DNA from: Microbacterium sp. BR1
GTDB lineage: Bacteria; Actinomycetota; Actinomycetes; Actinomycetales; Microbacteriaceae
Direction: 5' to 3'
DNA length: 64,000 nucleotides
Assembly: GCF_002812725.1 (NCBI RefSeq)
Contig: NZ_NMUN01000010.1
Span: 62,001 to 126,000, forward strand
Under the pieces are notes generated by a model. The model ran no database searches, was not told the origin of the DNA, and was given only the letters and a program-made list of their open reading frames with translations. The translations under genes and the position numbers were made by a program. How positions within the stretch are numbered: the stretch's first letter is position 1; the number at the start of each line of letters is the position of its first letter. Below are positions 10,584-19,923 of the stretch, piece by piece.

Positions 10584-11354
10584 CTAGAGGATCTGGCCGA
10601 TCGGCTCGCGCTTCTCGGCCTGGAAGCGGTCCTCGGTCCGGCCGCGCGCCCAATAGCCCGAGAGCGAGACCTGGCCACGATCGAGTCCGCGCTCGTCGAA
10701 CAGCGCGCGCCGGAGCGCCTTCATCGATTCGCGTTCCCCGTGCGCGAAGACGTCGACCGTCCCGTCGCGCCACGTCATGCCGCGGACGCGATCGGCGAGT
10801 GTTTCGGTCGCGTGCTCAGCGTCGACGACCCAGTGCACGTCGACGCCGTGCGGCGCGTCGAGCGTGACGATGGCGTCTTCCGCGTCGACCTCGATGAAAG
10901 CGGCCCCGACGGCGTCGGCGGGCAGAGCCGCGAGCGCCGCGGCGATCGCGGGCACGGCCGACAGATCGCCGAGATAGAGGTACCAGGATGCCTCGGTGTT
11001 CGGGGCGTACCCGCCACCCGGCCCCATCAGTCGAAGCGACGCACCCGGTGCCGCCGACGCCGCCCAGGGGCCGGCCAGACCCTCGGCGCCATGCACCACG
11101 AAGTCGATGTCGAGCGTCTGCGCCTCGTGATCGACACGGTGAACCGTATATGTCCTCGTGACGATCAGGGAATCGGTGTCCGTGAACATCAGCTTGACGT
11201 ACTTGTCGGTTTCCGCACGATCCTCGAACCGGGCGAATCCCGGTCCTCCGAGCGTCACGCGCACCAGGTGCGGGGTGAGCCAGGAACTCGCCACGACCGT
11301 GAGGTCGATAGCGGGTCGCGGAGAACGGCTGGACGTGCGGGATGCGAGGGCCAT
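10584..11354 (-). CDS. Siderophore-interacting FAD-binding reductase
   Basis: 256 residues. SIP family (ViuB/YqjH-like): FAD- and NAD(P)H-dependent ferric-siderophore reductases that release iron in the cytosol. The N-terminal FAD-binding barrel contains LTPHLVRVTLGGPGF and the FAD-binding motif RTYTVHR. The mid region GPWAASAAPGASLRLMGPGG contacts the cofactor. The C-terminal SIP domain has YLYLGDLSAVPAIAAAL, VFAHGERESMKALRRAL and the closing SLSGYWARGRTEDRF. It is convergent with luxS and divergent from the oxygenase gene. No siderophore transport genes are nearby. Confidence 0.92.
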   Translation of the reverse strand: MALASRTSSRSPRPAIDLTVVASSWLTPHLVRVTLGGPGFARFEDRAETDKYVKLMFTDTDSLIVTRTYTVHRVDHEAQTLDIDFVVHGAEGLAGPWAASAAPGASLRLMGPGGGYAPNTEASWYLYLGDLSAVPAIAAALAALPADAVGAAFIEVDAEDAIVTLDAPHGVDVHWVVDAEHATETLADRVRGMTWRDGTVDVFAHGERESMKALRRALFDERGLDRGQVSLSGYWARGRTEDRFQAEKREPIGQIL

Positions 11355-11492
11355 CCTTCGACGCTACCGCCGTCCGGCGGGAGCGGGCCGTTCGGGCACT
11401 GACGGACGAGCCAGGGCCGAATCACCCCGGCGGGTCGTCATGCTCTGAAACACAACTTCGTCGTCACCGAACTGCTGACTAACGTCGGGAGC

Positions 11493-12518
11493 ATGACTGC
11501 CACGCCGATCCCCGTCCTGGACCTCTCGCTGCTCGACCAGGGACCGGCGGCGGCCGATCGATTCCGCGACGAACTGCGTCGCGCCACGCACGAGGTGGGC
11601 TTCTTCACCCTTGTGGGCCACGGCATTCCCGATGAGCTGCAGGCACGACTGCTGTCGACGTCCCGCGCGTTCTTCGCTCTGCCCGACGAGCAGAAGCTCG
11701 AGATCGAGAACCTGAAGTCCCCGTACTTCCGCGGCTACGCGCGCGTCGGCGGCGAGCTCACGCAGGGCAAGGTCGATTGGCGCGAGCAGATCGACATCGG
11801 CCCCGGGCGCGAGGCGCGCGAACTCGGGCCCGACGACCCCGCGTATCTGCGCCTGGAAGGCCCCAATCAGTGGCCGAGCGCCCTGCCGGAGCTGCGCACC
11901 GTCATCGAAGAGTGGCGAGACCGTCTCGAGGTGATCGGCCGCCGACTTCTCGTCGCCTGGTCCGAGGCGCTCGGCAGCGACCCCACGCAGCTTCTCGACA
12001 TCTTCGAGGACGAGCCTTCCATCCACATCAAGATTGCTCGCTATCCCGGCGTGCCCGAAACGGCGAGCTCCCGCCAGGGGGTCGGGCGACACAAGGACGC
12101 GGGCGTTCTCACGCTGCTCTGGATCGAGCCGGATGCCGGAGGCCTCCAGGTCGAATACCAGGGCGAGTGGCACGACGTGCCGCCGCAGGACAGTGCGTTG
12201 ATCGTCAACATCGGCGAACTGCTCGAGTGGGCGACGGACGGCTACCTGCGAGCGACCGTGCACCGCGTGATCGCTCCCACCGAGGGCTCCGAGCGCATCT
12301 CGGTTCCGTTCTTCTTCAACCCGCGTCTCGACGCTGTCGTCCCTCGGCTGGTCATGTCGCCCGAGTACCGCGCCGCTGCGCGGGGGATCGAACAGGATCC
12401 GACGAACGTCATCCACGGCTCGTACGGCGAGAACCAGCTCAAGTCGCGGCTGCGCGCGCACCCGGACGTCGCCGAGATCCACCACCCGGACCTGCTCGCG
12501 GGTACCGCCACGCGCTGA
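11493..12518 (+). CDS. Isopenicillin N synthase-like 2-oxoglutarate/Fe(II) oxygenase
   Basis: 341 residues. The N-terminal DIOX_N domain (PVLDLSLLDQGP, THEVGFFTLVGHGIP) precedes the double-stranded beta-helix catalytic domain. Iron ligands are His and Asp in GRHKDAGVLTLLW and the distal His in ATVHRVIAP. The 2-oxoglutarate-binding Arg-x-Ser is in ERISVPFFFNP. Bacterial members of this family hydroxylate or degrade varied small molecules, and no specific substrate can be proposed. The start is placed at the ATG after GTCGGGAGC. The convergent short-chain dehydrogenase ends 11 bp downstream. Confidence 0.9.
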   Translation: MTATPIPVLDLSLLDQGPAAADRFRDELRRATHEVGFFTLVGHGIPDELQARLLSTSRAFFALPDEQKLEIENLKSPYFRGYARVGGELTQGKVDWREQIDIGPGREARELGPDDPAYLRLEGPNQWPSALPELRTVIEEWRDRLEVIGRRLLVAWSEALGSDPTQLLDIFEDEPSIHIKIARYPGVPETASSRQGVGRHKDAGVLTLLWIEPDAGGLQVEYQGEWHDVPPQDSALIVNIGELLEWATDGYLRATVHRVIAPTEGSERISVPFFFNPRLDAVVPRLVMSPEYRAAARGIEQDPTNVIHGSYGENQLKSRLRAHPDVAEIHHPDLLAGTATR

Positions 12519-12529
12519 CGGAGCGCCAG

Positions 12530-13348
12530 CTACCGTCCGTCCGCGCGCCCGCGGAAGTCGTCCATCGTCTTGTTGATGCCGAGGGCGTTCAACACGGCGT
12601 CGAAGGCCGGCACCGGCAGCATCCGGGCTCCGGGGATCAACCGCGCGAGCCGGGGCATGATGAGTTGGCGCTTGCCGCGCTCGATCGCGTCCAGGATGCG
12701 GGTCGCGACGTCCTGCTCGTCGAGGATCGGCAAGAGCCGCGGATATTTCGTCTTGACCCCCGCGAACATGCCGGTGTTGATGTAGTACGGGCAGACCACG
12801 AGCGTGCCGACGCGGCTGTGGTCCGCGGCGAGTTCGGCCCGCAGCGACTCGGTGAAACCGAAGGCGGCGAACTTGCTGGCCGAGTAGTCGGTCTGACGCG
12901 CGACACCGACGAGTCCCGCGGCGCTGGCGATCGTGACGACCGTGCCGCGGTCGCGTGCGATCATCCCGCCGAGGAATGCGCGCGTCATCCAGTAGAGGCT
13001 GAGGGTGTTGACCTCGAACGTACGCCGGATGGCATCGGGTTCCGCGTCGAGCAGTCGCTTGCCCGTCACGACGCCCGCGTTGTTGACCAGGATGTCGACC
13101 GCCCCCGTCTCGGCAGCGGCCCGGTCGACGGATTCCCGATCCGTGATGTCGACCGTCGTCGCCTCAGCGCTGCCGCCCCGCTCACGGATCTCGTCGCGAA
13201 CCCGGCGTCCGCGTTCCTCGGAGAGGTCCCAGATGGTGACGCGAGCACCGCGCCCAGCGGCGCCGAGCGCCATCAGCCGTCCGATGCCGTTGCCCCCGCC
13301 GGTGATGAGCACGTGTGCGCCGGACAATTGCACGGACTTTCTCTTCAC
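12530..13348 (-). CDS. Short-chain dehydrogenase/reductase (classical SDR)
   Basis: 272 residues. The Rossmann cofactor motif GGGNGIG sits about 13 residues from the start, NNAG at the end of beta-4, and the catalytic Ser, Tyr and Lys appear in SAAGLVGVARQTDYSASK. The C-terminal region (KTKYPRLLPILDEQDVATRI, INKTMDDFRG) resembles SDRs related to retinol or 17-beta-hydroxysteroid dehydrogenases; substrate unknown. GTG 13348 is preferred since it gives the usual short N-terminus. An alternative start at 13381 would overlap the upstream VOC gene. Confidence 0.9.
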   Translation of the reverse strand: MKRKSVQLSGAHVLITGGGNGIGRLMALGAAGRGARVTIWDLSEERGRRVRDEIRERGGSAEATTVDITDRESVDRAAAETGAVDILVNNAGVVTGKRLLDAEPDAIRRTFEVNTLSLYWMTRAFLGGMIARDRGTVVTIASAAGLVGVARQTDYSASKFAAFGFTESLRAELAADHSRVGTLVVCPYYINTGMFAGVKTKYPRLLPILDEQDVATRILDAIERGKRQLIMPRLARLIPGARMLPVPAFDAVLNALGINKTMDDFRGRADGR

Positions 13349-13356
13349 GATGGGCC

Positions 13357-13761
13357 TCAGTCCTCGTAGCCGATCAGCCACGGCACCCCGAAGCGATCGG
13401 TCACCCGCCCGTCGTGGGCTCCCCAGGGTCGCTCCTGCAGGGGGTCGACGACCTCGCCCCCCTCGGTGAGCGCCGCGAACCAGGTCGAGAGCGTCGCCGG
13501 GTCGGCCGTGCCGAGCAGTGAGAACATCAGGCCCGCGGTCGCGAGCGGTGCGAGCGGTGCCTCGCCGCCCGCGACATCCGAGGCGAACAGTGCGACGCGT
13601 CCACTGAGGATGCCGTGAGCCACCGCATCCGGATGTCCTTCCTCGTTGCCCATCTCGGCATACGTATGGATCTCGAGGTCACCCCCGAAGACGTCGCGGT
13701 AGAACGTCAGCGCCTCACGCGCCCGGCCGTCGAATCTGAGGTAGGGCACCAGTCCGGTCAT
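13357..13761 (-). CDS. VOC-superfamily (PhnB-like) protein
   Basis: 134 residues. The glyoxalase/bleomycin-resistance fold is recognisable from LTFYRDVFGGDLEIHTYAEM near residue 19 and ADPATLSTWFAALTEGGEVVDPLQ, ending WGAHDGRVTDRFGVPWLI, a PhnB/YjdN-type signature. Such proteins are often not catalytic in a known way; some sequester drugs or bind metals. It lies just upstream of the SDR on the same strand, with a short gap, and may be co-transcribed with it. Confidence 0.88.
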   Translation of the reverse strand: MTGLVPYLRFDGRAREALTFYRDVFGGDLEIHTYAEMGNEEGHPDAVAHGILSGRVALFASDVAGGEAPLAPLATAGLMFSLLGTADPATLSTWFAALTEGGEVVDPLQERPWGAHDGRVTDRFGVPWLIGYED

Positions 13762-13864
13762 GGTGCGAGCCTACGACTCGAGCTGGCGAACCGTCAGGGC
13801 AGATCGCGGGCGATTGCCGCGGCAGCGAACGGACTGTTCACCCGGCGGCGATATCGTGAGGTCC

Positions 13865-14404
13865 ATGGGCAAAGTCCTCGACGCCATCGATCCGAAGCTC
13901 GCCGAATGGATGGAGGCTCAGCCCCTCTGGTTCGTCTCGACGGCGCCCCTGGCGGAGGACGGTCACGTCAACGTCTCGCCGCGCGGACACGACACCTTCT
14001 CGGTGCTCGGACCGAAAAGGGTCGGATGGGTCGACTACACCGGCAGCGGCATCGAGACGATTGCGCACCTGCGCGAGAACGGGCGCATCTGCGTCATGTT
14101 CACGTCGTTCGACGGCTGCCCCCGGATCGTTCGCCTGCACGGCACCGGCACGGTCCTGCTGCCCGGCGAGGCCGGGTTCGAAGAAGTGGTGGCACGGCAT
14201 CCCGACAACCCCAGCACGCGGGCGGTCATCGCGGTCGATGTCACGCGCGTCAGCGACTCGTGCGGCTGGGGCGTGCCGGTCATGGACGTGCGCGAAGAGC
14301 GCGATCTCATCCGGCTCCACGCCGAGAAGAAAGGCCCGGACGGAATGCACGAGTACCGCGCTCAGAAGAACGCATTCAGCATCGACGGACTTCGGGGGCT
14401 CTGA
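13865..14404 (+). CDS. Pyridoxamine 5'-phosphate oxidase-family protein
   Basis: 179 residues, FMN-binding split-barrel fold. Recognised by PLWFVSTAPLAEDGHVNVSPRG near the N-terminus, a pattern of the stand-alone PNPOx-like family, then NGRICVMFTSFDGCPRIVRLHG and SDSCGWGVPVMDV. The exact reaction is unknown; relatives bind FMN or F420 or act as general reductases. ATG 13865 has TGAGG a few bases upstream, and earlier in-frame starts read through the divergent promoter region. The gene ends 6 bp before corA, so the two are probably co-transcribed. Confidence 0.88.
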   Translation: MGKVLDAIDPKLAEWMEAQPLWFVSTAPLAEDGHVNVSPRGHDTFSVLGPKRVGWVDYTGSGIETIAHLRENGRICVMFTSFDGCPRIVRLHGTGTVLLPGEAGFEEVVARHPDNPSTRAVIAVDVTRVSDSCGWGVPVMDVREERDLIRLHAEKKGPDGMHEYRAQKNAFSIDGLRGL

Positions 14405-14410
14405 TCCACG

Positions 14411-15409
14411 ATGCCCATCGTCGATAACGCCGTGTACGTGGACGGCCGCCGGATCGAGAACCCCGCGAACCTGCGCGAGACCTTCGAGTTCATGCGGGCA
14501 CGGAGGGGCATGGCCTGGATCGGCCTGTTCCGGCCGACGCCCGAGGAGATCCGCCAGGTGGCAGACGAGTTCTCGCTCCACCCCCTGGCCGTCGAGGACG
14601 CGCTGACCGGTCATCAGCGCGCCAAGTTGGAGCGCTATGGGAACATCCTGTTCACCGTGCTGCGGCCCGCGCGCTACATGGATGCGACCGAGACGGTCGA
14701 GTTCGGCGAGCTGCACGTCTTCGTCGGACCCGACTTCGTGGTGACCATCCGGCATGCCGAATCACCCGACCTGGCACGCGTCCGCCATCGCCTGGAGTCA
14801 CAGCCCGAGCTGCTGTCGCTCGGACCCGAGGCGGTGCTTTACGCCATCCTGGACGAGGTCGTCGACGAATACCGGCCGGTCGTGGCGGGGGTCGAGAACG
14901 ACATCGACGAGATCGAAGACTCTCTGTTCGGCGGCGGGGGCGCGTCGCTCTCGCAACGCATCTACGAGCTCTCGAGCGAGGTGATCAGCTTCCAACGCGC
15001 GACCCAGCCTCTCGCCGAGATGCTGGAAGGCCTCCATCGCGGCGCCGAGAAGTACGGTGTCGACATCGAACTGCAACGCTCGCTGCGTGACGTGCACGAC
15101 CACACGCTGTCGATCACCGATCGGATCGCAACGTTCCGGTCGCTGCTCGAGAACGCGCTCACCGTCAACGCCACGCTCGTGAGCGAGCGGCAGACCGACA
15201 CGGCGCTCGAGCAGAACGAGCAGGTCAAGAAGATCTCGGGCTGGGCCGCCATCCTCTTCGGACCCTCGCTCGTCGGAACCGTTTACGGCATGAACTTCGA
15301 CTACATGCCCGAGTTGCACTGGGTGTGGGGCTATCCCATGGCGTTGGCGATGATGGCCGCGACGAGCATCACGCTCTACGTCGTGTTCCGCAAGAAGCAC
15401 TGGCTGTGA
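14411..15409 (+). CDS. corA: CorA-family magnesium/cobalt transporter
   Basis: 332 residues. The large cytosolic N-terminal domain runs to about 270, then two membrane helices follow (about 272-292 and 305-325). The first ends in the family-defining YGMNFDYMPELHW with the GMN selectivity motif, and the last helix is followed by a basic tail (RKKHWL). Forms a homopentameric Mg2+ (Co2+) channel in the cytoplasmic membrane. Starts 6 bp after the PNPOx-like gene and its stop overlaps the esterase start as GTGA, so three genes form one transcription unit. Confidence 0.95.
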   Translation: MPIVDNAVYVDGRRIENPANLRETFEFMRARRGMAWIGLFRPTPEEIRQVADEFSLHPLAVEDALTGHQRAKLERYGNILFTVLRPARYMDATETVEFGELHVFVGPDFVVTIRHAESPDLARVRHRLESQPELLSLGPEAVLYAILDEVVDEYRPVVAGVENDIDEIEDSLFGGGGASLSQRIYELSSEVISFQRATQPLAEMLEGLHRGAEKYGVDIELQRSLRDVHDHTLSITDRIATFRSLLENALTVNATLVSERQTDTALEQNEQVKKISGWAAILFGPSLVGTVYGMNFDYMPELHWVWGYPMALAMMAATSITLYVVFRKKHWL

Positions 15410-16770
15410 CCGCCGACCCTGCCCCTGAGTCCGCGTTCACTCCCGAGTTCGCACCGCCGTGCGGGCCGGTCCGGGGCTGGGCCGACGGGCCGGTGGTTCG
15501 GGCGACCGGCATTCCGTACGCGTCCGCGCGGCGGTTCGCCGAGCCATCCGCCATCCCCGACGGGATCGAGCCGCTGGCAGCCACGGACTGGTCACCGGCC
15601 TGCCCGCAGCGCGCGATGCCGTTTCTCGACCGCGTCCTCGGCAGCACCCTCGACCAGCGGCGCCTCGACGAGAACTGCCAGCACCTGTCGATCACGATGC
15701 CCGCGGGTACAGCGCCGGGCGACGACCTGCCCGTCATGGTCTGGATCCACGGCGGCTCGTACGTTTCGGGCGCGGGCGACCTGCCGATCATGGACCCCGC
15801 CGCTCTCGTCGCGGAACAACGGGTGATCGTGGTCACCGTCACGTACCGCCTCGGACTGTTCGGTTTCCTCGGGGGAGTGCCGGGGCGTCCCGCCAACCTC
15901 GGCCTGCTGGATCAGCTCGCCGCGTTCGCGTGGGTGCAGCGCAACATCTCGGCCTTCGGGGGCGATCCGCGCCAGGTCACGGCGTTCGGGCAGTCGGCCG
16001 GCGGTGACGCGGTCGCGCACCTCATGGCGACCCCGGGTGCGGCGGGACTCTTCGCGCGCGCGATCATCCAGAGCGCGCCGCTCGGCCTGGCACGCGGGCG
16101 ATCGGCGATGTCGGCAGCGATGAACGACGTCTTCGACGAGTCGCTCGGGCGAGCGGATCCGGATGCGTCGCCGGCAGACATCCTCGCAATGCAACCGTCG
16201 GTCGACCAGGCCGCATCGCGCTTCGGGCTGAAGGGCGGCATGGCGTTCGGCACGCAGTACGGGCAGGCGCCGCTGCCCGACGAGGCCGGGTTGGACGCGG
16301 CCTGGGATGCCGCGGCGCCGAGCATCGACATCCTGATCGGACACACCGCGGAAGAGGCCGCCCTGTTCCTGCCCCGCTTGCCGAGCTTGCAGGGCGTGCT
16401 GCGGATTCCGGTGCTCGGCGCGCTCGTCGGGCGGGCGGTGGTCGCCCTCGTCACGCGTCTCGTGTACGCGCGGGACAGTCGACGATTCGCGCGCCGTCAC
16501 GCTCGGGCCGGCGGACGCGCGCATCACTACGTCATCAACTGGTCGGCGCCGGGCAGCGGCTGGGGCTCGGCGCACACCGTCGACCTGCCCCTGCTGTTCG
16601 GGGACGCGGATGCCTGGCGCACCGCCGACCTCGTCACGGGCACCGCGTGGGCGGACATCGACGCATCCGGTCGCCGCGTGCGCGCCGTGTGGGGTCGCTT
16701 CGCGCGGGGCGAAGACCTCGGCGAGCGTGTGAGCGTGCCGGGCGCTCTCGACGTCCGTCGCGTTCGGTAG
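15406..16770 (+). CDS. Type-B carboxylesterase
   Basis: 454 residues, alpha/beta hydrolase. The oxyanion-hole segment is VMVWIHGGSYVSGAGD, the nucleophile elbow is FGQSAGGDAVAHLM (Ser), an acidic candidate lies in GHTAEEAALF, and the catalytic His is likely in GWGSAHTVDLPLLFGD. It is slightly shorter than typical members (about 500). There is no obvious signal peptide, so it is probably cytosolic. GTG 15406 overlaps the corA stop by 4 bp, implying translational coupling. Ester substrate unknown. Confidence 0.88.
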   Translation: MTADPAPESAFTPEFAPPCGPVRGWADGPVVRATGIPYASARRFAEPSAIPDGIEPLAATDWSPACPQRAMPFLDRVLGSTLDQRRLDENCQHLSITMPAGTAPGDDLPVMVWIHGGSYVSGAGDLPIMDPAALVAEQRVIVVTVTYRLGLFGFLGGVPGRPANLGLLDQLAAFAWVQRNISAFGGDPRQVTAFGQSAGGDAVAHLMATPGAAGLFARAIIQSAPLGLARGRSAMSAAMNDVFDESLGRADPDASPADILAMQPSVDQAASRFGLKGGMAFGTQYGQAPLPDEAGLDAAWDAAAPSIDILIGHTAEEAALFLPRLPSLQGVLRIPVLGALVGRAVVALVTRLVYARDSRRFARRHARAGGRAHHYVINWSAPGSGWGSAHTVDLPLLFGDADAWRTADLVTGTAWADIDASGRRVRAVWGRFARGEDLGERVSVPGALDVRRVR

Positions 16771-16847
16771 CGCTCCGCCAGTCGGCGTGCAGCAATCGAA
16801 CACCGCGTTCCGCGAGCGAGTCCAGGGGGGAACGGCCGACCGACCCG

Positions 16848-17013
16848 CTGGCTGCGGACGTGATGTACCCGGTCGCGCAACGACTCCTGCAGCACTGCGA
16901 CGCAGTGCTACGCCTGCCGGGGGAGTCGCGGGTCGCCGACCAGGACGTCGCGATCGCCGGCCTGCGGGAGCTGCCGGTCCATACGGCCGTCGAGAACGTT
17001 CCGCCCGCCCTAG
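16848..17013 (+). pseudogene. Fragment resembling a DUF4406 (nucleoside 2-deoxyribosyltransferase-like) protein
   Basis: Between the esterase and the DMT transporter, one plus-strand frame reads ADVMYPVAQRLLQHCDAVLR and then RVADQDVAIAGLRELPVHTA and VENVP. This matches, from memory, the C-terminal half of short DUF4406 proteins. The N-terminal half and a start are missing; upstream sequence in this frame is arginine-rich noise. Taken as a decayed remnant. Confidence 0.45.
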
Positions 17014-17023
17014 GGTGTGAAGC

Positions 17024-17962
17024 GTGCCAAAACTCGGGTCGCGCTGGCGACCGTTCACGCGGCAGGAACTCGCTCTCGTTCTGATCACCGCCGTGTGGGG
17101 CTCGACGTTCCTGATCGTCCACGTCGCCGTCCAGTACAGCGGCCCGTGGTTCTTCGTCGGCATGCGATTCCTGACCGCCGGGGTGATCAGCGCGGTCATC
17201 TTCGCGCGCGTTCTGCCGGGCATGCGCTGGCGAGAGATCGGCGCCGGGTCCGCGATCGGCGTGATGATCTTCCTCGGCTACGGCCTGCAGACCGTCGGGC
17301 TTCAGACGATCGACAGCAGCACATCCGCCTTCATCACGGCCCTGTACGTCCCGCTCGTCCCCGTTCTGCAGTGGATCGTCTTCCGCAAACCGCCGCGGCC
17401 GCTCACCTGGATCGGGGTGACACTGGCATTCGTCGGGCTGATTCTCGTGGCGGACCCGACGAGCGTCGGCTTCGCCTTCGGCGCGGGCGAGATCGCGACC
17501 CTCGTGAGCACGCTTCCGATCGCGGCCGAGATCATCCTCATCAGTGTGTTCGCGGGCCGGGTCGACCTGGGCCGGGTGACGGTGGTGCAGCTTCTCGTCG
17601 CCGGCCTGCTGGGGCTGGCGACCATGCCGGTCGTCGGCGAGCAGCCTCCCGCCTTCTCGTGGGTCTGGCTGAGCGCGGCCGTCGCCCTGGGAGCCGCTAG
17701 CTGCATCATCCAGCTCACGATGAACTGGGCGCAACGGTCTGTCTCTCCGACCCGGGCCACGATCATCTACGCCGGCGAACCCGTGTGGGCCGGGATCGTC
17801 GGGCGGATCGCGGGGGAGCGCCTGCCCGCGATAGCGATCCTCGGGGCGGCGTTCATCGTCGCGGGCGCGGTCGTCAGCGAGCTCGACCCGCGCAAGCGGG
17901 GCCAACCGCCGGAAGAGCGAGCGGATGACGCGGGCTCCGCCCCCGGCGAGCACCTGGACTGA
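17024..17962 (+). CDS. EamA-family drug/metabolite (DMT) transporter
   Basis: 312 residues with ten predicted membrane helices in two EamA repeats. The first begins LALVLITAVWGSTFLIVHVA and includes RFLTAGVISAV; the second includes TRATIIYAGEPVWAGIVGRIAGERL, the typical end of these permeases. The C-terminal tail is cytosolic and charged. Members export amino acids, nucleotides or drugs; the substrate here is not predictable. The start is GTG 17024. It is a lone gene followed by a convergent BCCT transporter. Confidence 0.9.
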   Translation: MPKLGSRWRPFTRQELALVLITAVWGSTFLIVHVAVQYSGPWFFVGMRFLTAGVISAVIFARVLPGMRWREIGAGSAIGVMIFLGYGLQTVGLQTIDSSTSAFITALYVPLVPVLQWIVFRKPPRPLTWIGVTLAFVGLILVADPTSVGFAFGAGEIATLVSTLPIAAEIILISVFAGRVDLGRVTVVQLLVAGLLGLATMPVVGEQPPAFSWVWLSAAVALGAASCIIQLTMNWAQRSVSPTRATIIYAGEPVWAGIVGRIAGERLPAIAILGAAFIVAGAVVSELDPRKRGQPPEERADDAGSAPGEHLD

Positions 17963-18036
17963 GGCGCCGACGGACGGGCGGGCCGATCCCGCCCGGTTCG
18001 CGGCGCATGACGGCGTACGACGATCGCCGACGGCAC

Positions 18037-19923
18037 CTATCGCAGCGGCTCGCCGCCGTCGTGGATCTCGCGGTCGGGCACATCGTCCACATCATCGGAT
18101 GACCGGGGATCGTGCTCCACGACCCGGTCGACGTCGCTCGTCGGCACGCCCGAGGGCTCGACGTTGGCGGCGTCGAGGGCTTCCGTCGACGCCGCGCGTG
18201 GAGGCCCGTCGGACGCTGCGGTCATGCCGTCGCGCGGCGGATCCTGCTGCAGACCGATGCGATGCGCGAGGCGGCGCATCCAAGACGGCTCCCGCAGTGC
18301 GCCGCGAGCGGTCGGCTCTTCGACCTCGAGCCCGTAGTACTCGCCGATGTGGTCGACGAACTGCGCTCGGGCGGCGCGGTCGTAGGCGCGGCGCTCTCTG
18401 CTGAAGGCGACGACGGTGGACCAGCAGATCAGCAGCATCACGACGCTGAAGGGCAGAGCGATGATGATCGCCGCCGTCTGGAGAGCCTGAAGGCCCCCCG
18501 CGAGCAGCAGGGCGATCGCGAGGACCGCGCTCGTCACCGCGAAGAAGGCCCGCACCCATCGGCGTGGGTTGATCTGACCGCCGGTTGCGATCATCCCCAT
18601 CACGAGCGCGCCCGAGTCCGACGACGTCACGAAGAAGACCGTGATCAGCACGATGACGCCGATCGTGAGCACGGGCGTGCCCGGAATGTACTCCAGCATC
18701 TGGAAGAGCGCCGTGTTGAGGTCGACGCTGCCGTCGGGTTGCGTGAGGGCTCCGGGGTTGGTCAGTTCGATGTACAGCGCCGATCCGCCCAGCACGCTGA
18801 ACCACAGGATCGTGATGAGCGTCGGCACGATGATGACGCCCATCACGAACTGTCGCACCGTGCGGCCCCGCGAGATGCGGGCGATGAAGATGCCGACGAA
18901 CGGGGCCCACGAGATCCACCATCCCCAGTAGAAGGACGTCCACCCCGCCTGCCACGCCTCACCGGCCGCGCCCTGGAAGGCGCTGACGTTGAACGACAGG
19001 CCGATGTAGTTCTGGATGTAGTTGCCGATCGACTGCACCCACTCGCGCAGCAAGAACTCCGTCTGCCCGAACACGAGCAGGTACACGACGAGCAGCCCGG
19101 CGAGGATCAGGTTGAAGGACGACAGCCACTTCATGCCCTTCGTCACGCCCGACAGCACGGATGCGAGAACCAGCACCGTGATCACGGCGATGATGCCGAT
19201 CTGGACGGGCACCGTCGGCTCGAACAGACCCGCGGCATCCAATCCTGCGCTGATCTGCAGCACACCGAGGCCGAGCGACGTCGCGACACCGAAGAGCGTT
19301 CCGACGAGCGCGACGACATCGATCGCGTTGCCCCAACCGCCCTCGACCCGCTTGCCGAGGAGGGGCTCGAGCGACCAGCGGATGGAGATCGGGCGCTTGC
19401 GCCGGTGGATCGCGTACGCCAGCCCGAGCCCCACCACGACGTAGATCGACCATGCCTGCACACCCCAGTGCAGGTACGTCTGACTGAGGGCGGACTGCGC
19501 GAGCTGCTCGGGCGTTCCGGTCACACCCGGTCGGGGCGAGACGAAGTGACTCAGCGGCTCACTGACTCCGTAGAACACCAGACCGATTCCCATGCCGGCC
19601 GCGAAGAGCAGCGAGAACCATGCGCCGAGCGAGAACTCGGGCTTCTCGTCATCGGCGCCGAGACGGATGTCGCCGAACCGACTGAACCCGATGACGAGGG
19701 CGAAGGCGACGAAGAAAGCCGCGATCAGCACGTAGTACCAGTTGAAAGCGTTGATGATCGTCGACTGCACGGCGCCGAAGAACTCCTCGGCGAGGTGCGG
19801 CGCGAAGAGGGCGAAGGCGCTGAACGACAGGGCGACGACCGCAGCCGGCCAGAACACCCATCGTTTGATCGTGGAAGGGCGTCCGCCGGACGTCTCCGGC
19901 GCCGACCGTTGCGTGGTCGTCAT
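18037..19923 (-). CDS. BCCT-family betaine/carnitine/choline transporter
   Basis: 628 residues, twelve membrane helices. Family motifs are LLFAAGMGIGLVFYGVSEPL in helix 3 and SFYWGWWISWAPFVGIFIAR in helix 8. Members move glycine betaine, choline or carnitine by Na+ or H+ symport and serve in osmoprotection. A hydrophilic C-terminal tail of about 110 residues (rich in D, E, R and P) follows the last helix; such tails sense osmotic stress in BetP-like members. Both termini are cytosolic. A single gene with no adjacent choline dehydrogenase. Confidence 0.95.
   Translation of the reverse strand: MTTTQRSAPETSGGRPSTIKRWVFWPAAVVALSFSAFALFAPHLAEEFFGAVQSTIINAFNWYYVLIAAFFVAFALVIGFSRFGDIRLGADDEKPEFSLGAWFSLLFAAGMGIGLVFYGVSEPLSHFVSPRPGVTGTPEQLAQSALSQTYLHWGVQAWSIYVVVGLGLAYAIHRRKRPISIRWSLEPLLGKRVEGGWGNAIDVVALVGTLFGVATSLGLGVLQISAGLDAAGLFEPTVPVQIGIIAVITVLVLASVLSGVTKGMKWLSSFNLILAGLLVVYLLVFGQTEFLLREWVQSIGNYIQNYIGLSFNVSAFQGAAGEAWQAGWTSFYWGWWISWAPFVGIFIARISRGRTVRQFVMGVIIVPTLITILWFSVLGGSALYIELTNPGALTQPDGSVDLNTALFQMLEYIPGTPVLTIGVIVLITVFFVTSSDSGALVMGMIATGGQINPRRWVRAFFAVTSAVLAIALLLAGGLQALQTAAIIIALPFSVVMLLICWSTVVAFSRERRAYDRAARAQFVDHIGEYYGLEVEEPTARGALREPSWMRRLAHRIGLQQDPPRDGMTAASDGPPRAASTEALDAANVEPSGVPTSDVDRVVEHDPRSSDDVDDVPDREIHDGGEPLR

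Noticed and set aside
11364..12485. Minus-strand frame opposite the 2OG-Fe(II) oxygenase
   Set aside because: Arg/Asp-rich antisense reading; the plus strand carries all iron-ligand motifs.
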